Source: Kineosporia mesophila (GTDB lineage Bacteria > Actinomycetota > Actinomycetes > Actinomycetales > Kineosporiaceae). Taken from it: 64,000 nucleotides of DNA. Numbering within the stretch: the first letter of the stretch is position 1; the number at the start of each line of letters is the position of its first letter. A program made the translations under genes and the position numbers. Below are positions 51,929-58,236 of this stretch, piece by piece. Where the stretch lies: the NCBI RefSeq assembly GCF_021129235.1, contig NZ_JAJOMA010000003.1, positions 62,001-126,000 of the forward strand, given 5' to 3'. The notes beneath the pieces were generated by a model. It was not told the origin of the DNA. It worked only from the letters and a program-made list of their open reading frames with translations, and did not search any database.

Positions 51929-52401
51929 TCTCCGTCGGCGGCCCTGACCAGGTCGGCGATCACGAGCCGCTTCATCCCGAGCATGGCCTGGGTGGCCCGG
52001 TCGCGACGACCAGGATCGGGGTCGCCGATCAGCTCGCCGAGCACTTGCGGCACCACCTGCCAGGACACCCCGAACCGGTCTTTCAGCCAGCCGCACTGCA
52101 TCTCCTGGCCACCGGCGGCACTCAGGCCGAACCAGTAGTGGTCCACCTCGGCCTGGTCGCCGCACAGCACGGTGAACGAGACCGCCTCGGTGAAGGGGAA
52201 CTGCGGGCCGCCGTTGACGGCGTTGAACAGGCGGCCGTCGAGCTCGAAGTCGATCGCCATCACCTGTCCCTCCGGACCGGGCGTGCCGGGCCCGAAGTAG
52301 GAGGTGCGCAGGATCGACGAGTTCGGGAACAGCTGGGTGTAGAGGCCGACGGCCTCCTGCGCGTTGCCGTCGAACCACAGGCTGGGATGAATGGTGGGCA
52401 T
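51925..52401 (-). CDS. PhnB-like VOC-family protein
   Basis: This 158-residue protein has PSLWFDGNAQEAVGLYTQLFPNS, VMAIDFELDGRLFNAVNGGP and QMQCGWLKDRFGVSWQVVP-like sequence (EMQCGWLKDRFGVSWQ). It belongs to the PhnB / 3-demethylubiquinone-methyltransferase-like branch of the VOC superfamily, whose members have no agreed function. It is divergent from the DUF2975 gene. Confidence 0.88.
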   Translation of the reverse strand: MPTIHPSLWFDGNAQEAVGLYTQLFPNSSILRTSYFGPGTPGPEGQVMAIDFELDGRLFNAVNGGPQFPFTEAVSFTVLCGDQAEVDHYWFGLSAAGGQEMQCGWLKDRFGVSWQVVPQVLGELIGDPDPGRRDRATQAMLGMKRLVIADLVRAADGD

Positions 52402-52534
52402 CGTCTCGGTCCTTTCCGTGCTCGCCGGATTGCGATCAGCTTTTGGACGACGGTGGGCTTACGGAGTCATCGGCACCCTGGTCACATTCCTCTGGACATA
52501 TCGAAAAACGATGGCCCATACTCAGGGAGGGGGC

Positions 52535-52549
52535 TATCGACAGTCGATA
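52535..52549. promoter_or_regulatory. Perfect palindrome in the DUF2975-HTH operon leader
   Basis: TATCGAC-A-GTCGATA, 7-base arms, 24 bp before the DUF2975 start codon. A weaker related motif ATCG-AAAAA-CGAT lies at about 52499-52511. An autoregulatory operator for the HTH protein encoded at the end of the operon is likely but unproven. Confidence 0.55.
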
Positions 52550-52573
52550 TGTTCACGGACGAGGGGGAGACCG

Positions 52574-53263
52574 ATGAGTGCAGCAGCCATGGGTGCTGGG
52601 CCGGTGATCGCACGGGTGAAGAACGATCAGCGGTACGTGAGCCCGACGGTGTTGCGCGTGATCACCTGGATCATGCTCGTCGTCGGGGTGGTGTCGGCGG
52701 TCGTGGCGATCGTGCTGCTGGTGACCTCGGTGGCCGGATCGCCCCGGGCGCAGGACGTGGCGGTCGAGCTGATCGACGGTGCCACGATCGATCAGGCCAC
52801 CAGTTACGTCACCGGAACGGCCGCCGGCACCGCAGACACCTCGTTCACCGCGGGCAACGACGGCCTGGTCGTCTCCGCGGCCGGTCCGACGAGGTTCGAG
52901 ATGCTGCTGAACAACGGTGGCACGATCCTGCTCGGGATCACGGTCGCCGTCGGCGCGTTCCTCCTGCGCCTGGTGCTGACCTCCATCGCCGCGGGCCGGC
53001 CCTTCGGCTCGGGCAACTCCTCCCGCCTGAACCTGCTCGGCGCCGTCACCGGCAGCGCGGCGGTGCTCGTCCCCCTGCTCCCCCAGTTCGCCACGCTGCT
53101 GACACTCGAACGGCTCGGACTGTTCACCGCCGGCAGCCCCTTCGTCATGGGTGTGGGCCTGTCTCTGGCGCCGGTCGTCGGGCTGAGCGTGCTCTTTGTG
53201 GTGCTGGCTGAGGCGTTCCGGCAGGGCGAGAAACTCCACCGCGACGTCGAGGGGCTGGTGTGA
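52574..53263 (+). CDS. DUF2975 membrane protein
   Basis: This 229-residue protein has four membrane segments, at about 35-55, 120-140, 160-180 and 190-215. The exported loop between the first two contains DVAVELIDGATIDQAT. The family (DUF2975) is usually encoded immediately before a small HTH regulator, as here. The ATG at 52574 follows GAGGGGGAG. The next start overlaps its stop (GTGA). The function is unknown. Confidence 0.85.
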   Translation: MSAAAMGAGPVIARVKNDQRYVSPTVLRVITWIMLVVGVVSAVVAIVLLVTSVAGSPRAQDVAVELIDGATIDQATSYVTGTAAGTADTSFTAGNDGLVVSAAGPTRFEMLLNNGGTILLGITVAVGAFLLRLVLTSIAAGRPFGSGNSSRLNLLGAVTGSAAVLVPLLPQFATLLTLERLGLFTAGSPFVMGVGLSLAPVVGLSVLFVVLAEAFRQGEKLHRDVEGLV

Positions 53264-53571
53264 GACGGCCTTCCGAGCAGGTGCCGGAACAGGTGTCCCA
53301 TCAGATGTCCGGGCAGACGTCAGAGCCTGGGCATGACCAGCCGGAACACGATCACCACGTCATCTGTCATCTCGACGACCTGCTGGCCGAGCGCAGCATG
53401 ACCCTCACCGAGCTGTCGGTGCAGGTGGGGGTCACGGTGGTGAATCTGTCCGTGCTGAAGAACAATCGGGCCCGGGCCGTGCGCTTCTCCACGCTGAGCG
53501 CGATCTGCGAGGTCCTGCGCTGCTCCCCCGGTGAATTGCTCACCGTCGAGGTCGGCCCGGCGAAAAGCTGA
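53260..53571 (+). CDS. Small Cro/CI-type HTH regulator (YozG-like)
   Basis: This 103-residue protein has a 35-residue polar, His/Glu-rich N-terminus, then a compact helix-turn-helix of the YozG type: HLDDLLAERSMTLTELSVQVG, LSVLKNNRARAVRFSTLSAIC, CEVLRCSPGELL. The GTG at 53260 overlaps the DUF2975 stop. An internal start near the HTH is possible because the leader is not conserved. It probably represses its own operon through the upstream palindrome. Confidence 0.87.
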   Translation: MRRPSEQVPEQVSHQMSGQTSEPGHDQPEHDHHVICHLDDLLAERSMTLTELSVQVGVTVVNLSVLKNNRARAVRFSTLSAICEVLRCSPGELLTVEVGPAKS

Positions 53572-53668
53572 CCGGCCGCTCCCTCAAGCCCGGCCGGGCG
53601 GATGCCGACATGGCCGTTACCGCCGGTGGCATCGGGGTCTCCGGCCACTGCTCCGCCCTGGAGGAATC

Positions 53669-54439
53669 ATGTCGGTCGCGGACATCATCCGAGCTTTCGG
53701 ATGGATACCGGTGGCCTGGCTGCTCACCGTCCATCTGCTGATCCGGTTCGGGCGGGTGCCGCGACACGGCTCCGCGATCCGGATCGCCGGCTGGGTCGCC
53801 GCCCTGACGATCATGGCGGCCGCCCTGGCCACGCGGATGTGGCCGATCGTGGCACTGGGCCTGCTGTTCATGCGCACGGAACTGCTCGGGCACCGGCACT
53901 CCGACGAGCGCGAGGCCCACCGGGTCCAGGACCTGCTCGACCGGTTCCGCCGGCACGAGGACGAGACGCGCCATCCGGTGCCGGGAGCCCGGACGCCTCT
54001 GGACGACATCCACGCGCTGCACGACCAGGAAGAGGTGCTGCCCGACGTCCACATCCACCACGGCGGCAGCGGTCTCGCCCCGGCCTCGGCCCGGCACCCG
54101 GAGTACACCGTGCCCGGCGTGACCGCGGCCTCGGCGGCAACCCTCCGCGCCCGCACGCACGACAAGGCCGATCCGGACTTCGTCCCCGCGGCGGTCGGCC
54201 TGCGCGAACCGCACCATGACACCCACCATGACACCCGCCACCGGGCGGAGACCGCCCATCCGACCACGATGCGGGCCATCGGCTCGGCCAAGCGCTTCAC
54301 CGACCTCCTGCTGAAGGTGGAGATCGTCGTCGTGGTGGTGGTCGCCCTGGTGCTGTTCGGTATCTGGGCCGAAGGGCAGCGCCGGGAATTCACCCGCAAC
54401 TCCGACAGCACCGTCTGCAAACTCAGTTACAGCTGCTGA
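53669..54439 (+). CDS. Uncharacterised membrane protein with a histidine-rich middle
   Basis: I do not recognise this 256-residue protein. Two hydrophobic segments near the N-terminus (IPVAWLLTVHLLI; WVAALTIMAAALATRMWPIVALGLLF) and one at the C-terminus (IVVVVVVALVLFGIWAEG) flank a cytoplasmic or exported polar region. That region is rich in His and Asp (EVLPDVHIHHGGSG, EPHHDTHHDTRHRAE). The extreme C-terminus is DSTVCKLSYSC with two cysteines. GGAGG precedes the ATG at 53669 by four bases. The histidines could bind metal. Confidence 0.75.
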   Translation: MSVADIIRAFGWIPVAWLLTVHLLIRFGRVPRHGSAIRIAGWVAALTIMAAALATRMWPIVALGLLFMRTELLGHRHSDEREAHRVQDLLDRFRRHEDETRHPVPGARTPLDDIHALHDQEEVLPDVHIHHGGSGLAPASARHPEYTVPGVTAASAATLRARTHDKADPDFVPAAVGLREPHHDTHHDTRHRAETAHPTTMRAIGSAKRFTDLLLKVEIVVVVVVALVLFGIWAEGQRREFTRNSDSTVCKLSYSC

Positions 54440-54445
54440 GCGCGC

Positions 54446-55678
54446 TCACTCCGCCGGGTCGAGGTACGCGAAGGTCGGGTGCGGGTGCATGAGGAAGTCG
54501 TGGTGGGAGATGTTCCAGGCGTAGGCCCCGGCCATCCGGAACACCAGCAGGTCACCGATGCACAGGTCCTGCACGGGCACACCGGTGGCGAGCTGGTCCT
54601 TGGGCGTGCAGAGCTGACCCACCACGGTGAGCTCGTCGTCGTTCAGCGGCTCGCCGGAACGTCCGGGGCCGGGGAGCGCGACCAGGGGCTGACTGTGGCC
54701 CTTGGTCGCCGGCGTGCGCAGATGGTGGGTGCCGCCCCGGGCGATCGCATAGGCCTGGCCCCGCGTGTACTTCAGGTCGAGCACGTCGCTGACGTAGTAC
54801 CCGGCGTGCACGCTGACCGACCGGCCCGGCTCGACCCGCAGCACGGCCGGGCCCCGGTCGAGCTCGGCCAGGCCCTGGGCGTAGGCCTCCCAGTCGAAGT
54901 GCCGCCCGGGGTCGGCGTAGTCGACGGTCATGCCGCCGCCCAGGTTGATCTCGGGGCGGTCCCGGCCGGGCAGGTACTGCTCCAGCCAGCACCGGGCCCA
55001 GGCCAGCACCCGCGCGTCGAGCGTCAGTTTCTGCCCGGCGTCCAGCCCGGAGGCCAGGTGCACGTGAAGACCGCGCACCCGCACCCCGCTACCGGCCGCC
55101 GCGGCGTCGCGGGCCGTGCGGGCGGCGACGGCGAGCGTGTCCTCGTCCATCCCGAACGGCCCGCTCATGGTCAGCGCCGCGCCGCTCACGCCGAAGGGCA
55201 GGTTGGCCCGCAACAGCACGTCGACGGGACGGCGCCCGGCCAGCGCGATCACCCGGTTCAGCTCGCGCACGCTCTCCACGTGCAGACGCCAGACGCCACG
55301 GCCGATGGCGGCCATCAGTTCCCGGTCGGTCTTGCCCGGCCCGCCGAACGCCACGCGCGCGCCGGGCGCGGCGTCCATAACGTGCTCCAGCTCGCCGCCG
55401 GAGGCCACCTCGATGCCGTCGGTCAGGGGCGCGATCACGCGCAGCAGCGCCGGGTCGGGGTTGGCCTTGGCGGCGTAGAGGAAATCGACCCCGGCCCCCG
55501 CGAGCGCGTCGCGGATCGCAGCGGCCTGCGAGCGCAGGGCGGCCAGGTCGTAGAGATAGGCCGGGAGCTGGTTCTCCGCGGCCAGGGCGAGCGCACGCTC
55601 GCGTACGGCCTCGGGGAGCACGTCATCACGCATTCGCCGATTGTCGCCGAAAGGCGGCGTCGCGGCGGCATTCTTCAC
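54446..55678 (-). CDS. Type III PLP-dependent decarboxylase (diaminopimelate/ornithine decarboxylase fold)
   Basis: This 410-residue alanine-racemase-fold decarboxylase binds PLP through the lysine in FLYAAKANPDP. Other markers are the histidine in RGLHVHLASGLDAG, the glycine-rich phosphate loop EINLGGGMTVDYAD, and the C-terminal LCTPKDQL and GAYAWNISHHDFL. It resembles the LysA-like enzymes found in siderophore gene clusters more than the housekeeping diaminopimelate decarboxylase, but no siderophore synthetase gene is nearby. The ATG at 55678 or the one at 55633 (MRDDVLPEAVRER) may be the start. Confidence 0.85.
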   Translation of the reverse strand: MKNAAATPPFGDNRRMRDDVLPEAVRERALALAAENQLPAYLYDLAALRSQAAAIRDALAGAGVDFLYAAKANPDPALLRVIAPLTDGIEVASGGELEHVMDAAPGARVAFGGPGKTDRELMAAIGRGVWRLHVESVRELNRVIALAGRRPVDVLLRANLPFGVSGAALTMSGPFGMDEDTLAVAARTARDAAAAGSGVRVRGLHVHLASGLDAGQKLTLDARVLAWARCWLEQYLPGRDRPEINLGGGMTVDYADPGRHFDWEAYAQGLAELDRGPAVLRVEPGRSVSVHAGYYVSDVLDLKYTRGQAYAIARGGTHHLRTPATKGHSQPLVALPGPGRSGEPLNDDELTVVGQLCTPKDQLATGVPVQDLCIGDLLVFRMAGAYAWNISHHDFLMHPHPTFAYLDPAE

Positions 55679-55908
55679 GGCGTTCCGGCGTCAAGGTGAC
55701 ATGACCGACAGTGCCGACCGGGTCGAGTAGGAAAAGTCGGGCCGAGCGTGAGAACCCGGACACGCAGTGCTGATCGCCGAGGCCGCGCAGAGAGCCTTCG
55801 TGCTGGTCGAAAGAACCAGGAAAGCGATGTGTTCAGTGATTGAGTTTGCTATTTCCCAGATAAAAGAATGCCACCCAACGCGGCCGACTGTATTTGCCGG
55901 AGGAACAA

Positions 55909-56352
55909 TTGTCAATTACCGACCTGGCGTTCGAGCAGGAATATATTCCATGCCCTACGACCACATCGACGAGCTCCGTGAGCGGCTCGCCGCACGTCAG
56001 ACCCGGGCGCCCGCCTCCGCCACGGGTACCCGTCAGGCCCTCGTCGAACGGAAGGCCGTCGTGCATCTCTCCGGGCGTCTCCCCCACACTCGTCGAGACC
56101 GGCGCGGTCACGGCCCTCAAGGGACATCTCCTGATGGCGGACGTCGTGGCCGGCGCGGTCGCGGACCGGTAGTGGGTGCCCCCGGACGACGACGAGAACG
56201 GCGCCCGCGTGGTCGTGCTCGGGCCCGACCAGATCGTTGCCCCGTCCCCCCGTGGGCCGGGCGATCTCTACGTGGCGGTCACCCGGGCGACCCCGAGGCT
56301 GGGTGTGGTGTATTCGGCTAGCCTGCCGAAATGTCTGGACTCCCTGGCCTGA
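55909..56352 (+). pseudogene. Decayed HelD/HelR-like superfamily 1 helicase remnant
   Basis: GGAGG at 55899-55903 precedes a TTG at 55909 that opens SITDLAFEQEYI, like a HelD N-terminus. The sequence then shifts frame to YDHIDELRERLAARQT and GTRQALVERKAVV, which fit the HelD N-terminal coiled coil. It returns to the first frame at about 56090 as LKGHLLMADVVAGAVADR, then a TAG (one C-to-T change from CAG) and WVPPDDDENGA. It ends with the helicase C-terminal pattern SPRGPGDLYVAVTRATPRLG, stop at 56350. About 600 residues of ATPase core are missing. HelD/HelR proteins rescue stalled RNA polymerase, and some give rifampicin resistance. Confidence 0.72.
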
Positions 56353-56903
56353 GCGGCCCCCTCCGTCTGGAGGGACCGAAAGTCGTCCTGCGCGAGTTCT
56401 CCCCGACCGACACCGACGGGGTGGCCGCGGTCGTCGGTGACGACCGCGTCACTCATTGGCTGGCTTTCGGCTCCCTCTCCCGGGACGAGGCCGCGATGCT
56501 GGTGGAGGGAGCGATGACCTCGGCCCACCAGAGCCCGCGCACCGAGTACTGGATGGCGATGAACGAGCCCGGCGACGACACCTTCCTGGGTTTCGCCCGC
56601 CTGTCCCTCGGCGGCACCCGGGCGGCCGAGCTCGGGTACGCCATCCACGCGGACGCCTGGGGCCGCGGCTACGCGACGGCCTCGGTGCGGCTGCTGGCCG
56701 GTTACGGCTTCGACGCCCTCGGCCTGCACCGCATCTCCGCGGCGATCGGCCCGGAGAACGTCCGCTCGGTGGGCGTGGTCGAGCGGCTCGGCTTCCGCCT
56801 CGAGGGCCGCATGCGCGATCACGTGTTCACGAACGGCGCCTGGCGCGACAGCCTGCTGTTCTCAGTACTCGACCGGGAGTGGAGAACGATGGACGCACAG
56901 TAA
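56331..56903 (+). CDS. GNAT acetyltransferase (RimJ/RimL type)
   Basis: This 190-residue acetyltransferase resembles those that acetylate ribosomal proteins or amino sugars. It has the family N-terminus LRLEGPKVVLREFSPTD, the acetyl-CoA loop AELGYAIHADAWGRGYATAS, and the C-terminal IGPENVRSVGVVERLGFRLE and VFTNGAWRDSLLFSVLDREW. The ATG at 56331 lies inside the 3' end of the helicase remnant in another frame. Confidence 0.9.
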   Translation: MSGLPGLSGPLRLEGPKVVLREFSPTDTDGVAAVVGDDRVTHWLAFGSLSRDEAAMLVEGAMTSAHQSPRTEYWMAMNEPGDDTFLGFARLSLGGTRAAELGYAIHADAWGRGYATASVRLLAGYGFDALGLHRISAAIGPENVRSVGVVERLGFRLEGRMRDHVFTNGAWRDSLLFSVLDREWRTMDAQ

Positions 56904-56916
56904 CCATTGATCCATA

Positions 56917-57720
56917 ATGTCCGGGATGAGACTGCGATACCGGGGCCGTTGTCACCGCTGCGGCACCGATCTTCCCGCCGGATCGACCGCCGAGTACGAC
57001 CGTGCGACCAGGCTCGTCACCTGTACCGGCTGCCTGACCGCTTCCGGGCACGATCCGGTCTCGGCACCGCCACCTCCTCCGGTCCCCCATCGCGCCGGCG
57101 CTTCGGCCCGCCGGGAGTACGAGCGGCGCCGGACCACTCGCCGGCAGAAGGTCCAGCAGGCCCATCCCCGCCTGGGTGGCCTGATCCTGGCCCTGACGAA
57201 CGACCCGCAGAACGTGCGGGCCTGGGCCACCGGCGCCGAGGGCGAGGAACTACTCGGACGGCGCCTCGACCAGAACGCCGGTCCGTTGCTGCGGGTTCTG
57301 CACGACCGGCGAATCCCTGGTACCAGAGCCAATCTCGATCATCTCGCGATCACCCCCGGCGGGGTTCACGTGATCGACGCGAAGAAGTACACCGGGCGGG
57401 TCCAGCTGAGAAGCGTCGGCCCGGAACGCCGGCTGTATGTCGGCAGCCGCAACTGCACCCGGCTCGTCACGGCGATGCACGGGCAGACGAGGATCCTCCG
57501 CGCGGCCCTGTACGAAGCCCGGATCCCCTCGCCCGTCCACGGCATCCTGTGTTTCGTCGATGCCGGCTGGCCGCTCCTGAGGCTGCCCATGACCCTCGAC
57601 GGCGTCCGGGTGCAGCACCCAGCCCGAACGGTCCGGGCCCTGCGCCGCGCAGGTCCCTTGTCCGAGAACGACATCCAGCACACCTACGCGAGGCTGAGCG
57701 AGATCTTCCCGCCCGCCTGA
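56917..57720 (+). CDS. NERD-domain (nuclease-related) protein with N-terminal zinc ribbon
   Basis: The 267-residue protein starts with a probable zinc ribbon (CHRCG at residues 12-16 and CTGC at 36-39). A Pro/Arg-rich linker leads to the NERD domain from about residue 105: GAEGEELLGRRLDQNAG, then GTRANLDHLAITPGGVHVI and DAKKYTGRVQL, an endonuclease-like D...DxK arrangement. NERD proteins are proposed to act on DNA, and a few belong to defence systems, but this role is not shown here. It starts 13 bp after the GNAT gene. Confidence 0.87.
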   Translation: MSGMRLRYRGRCHRCGTDLPAGSTAEYDRATRLVTCTGCLTASGHDPVSAPPPPPVPHRAGASARREYERRRTTRRQKVQQAHPRLGGLILALTNDPQNVRAWATGAEGEELLGRRLDQNAGPLLRVLHDRRIPGTRANLDHLAITPGGVHVIDAKKYTGRVQLRSVGPERRLYVGSRNCTRLVTAMHGQTRILRAALYEARIPSPVHGILCFVDAGWPLLRLPMTLDGVRVQHPARTVRALRRAGPLSENDIQHTYARLSEIFPPA

Positions 57721-57791
57721 ACCACGACGCCAGGGACGCCGCGAGCCGGAGGCTCAACGACGTCCCCAGTTCGAAGCTCTGACGACACCCC

Positions 57792-58214
57792 TTACTCCGC
57801 CGTGCGCACCGCGACCGGCGTCCCCGCCTCGATCGTGCGTGACACCGTGCAGGTGTGGTCGTGTGATGCCTTGATCGCGCGGGGCAGCAGGGTGCGGGCG
57901 GCGTCGCCGGCCTCACCCTCGGGGAAGCGCACGTCGAAGGTCAGGGTGATGTCCTTCAGGGTGTTCTCCCCGTTCTCCCGCACGGCGACGGCGTCCACCC
58001 GGGCGCTGAAGTGCCCGGCCGGCGACCGCCGCCCGGTGACCACGTCGACATCGACGGCGGAACAGCCGGCGATGGCCGCCAGCAGCAGTTCCACCGGGGA
58101 GAACGCGTCCTCGGCCTTGCTCCCGAAGCGCAGCGTGTCACCACGCTTGTTCGTGGCCAGGTACACGCCTTCCTCGAGTCGTTCGATACTCACCGAGCGG
58201 TTGTCGTCAGTCAT
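57792..58214 (-). CDS. OsmC-family protein
   Basis: This 140-residue protein has the OsmC fold: FSPVELLLAAIAGCSAVDVD includes the conserved cysteine of the peroxidase-type OsmC/Ohr site, and the C-terminal part has RAIKASHDHTCTVSRTIEAG with the second conserved cysteine. It probably reduces organic hydroperoxides or is a related thiol-active protein. The pyruvate phosphate dikinase gene begins beyond a 22-bp gap downstream in the same direction only by stop, so they may share a transcript. Confidence 0.88.
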   Translation of the reverse strand: MTDDNRSVSIERLEEGVYLATNKRGDTLRFGSKAEDAFSPVELLLAAIAGCSAVDVDVVTGRRSPAGHFSARVDAVAVRENGENTLKDITLTFDVRFPEGEAGDAARTLLPRAIKASHDHTCTVSRTIEAGTPVAVRTAE

Positions 58215-58236
58215 TCCGTGACTTTCTCACGACGTC

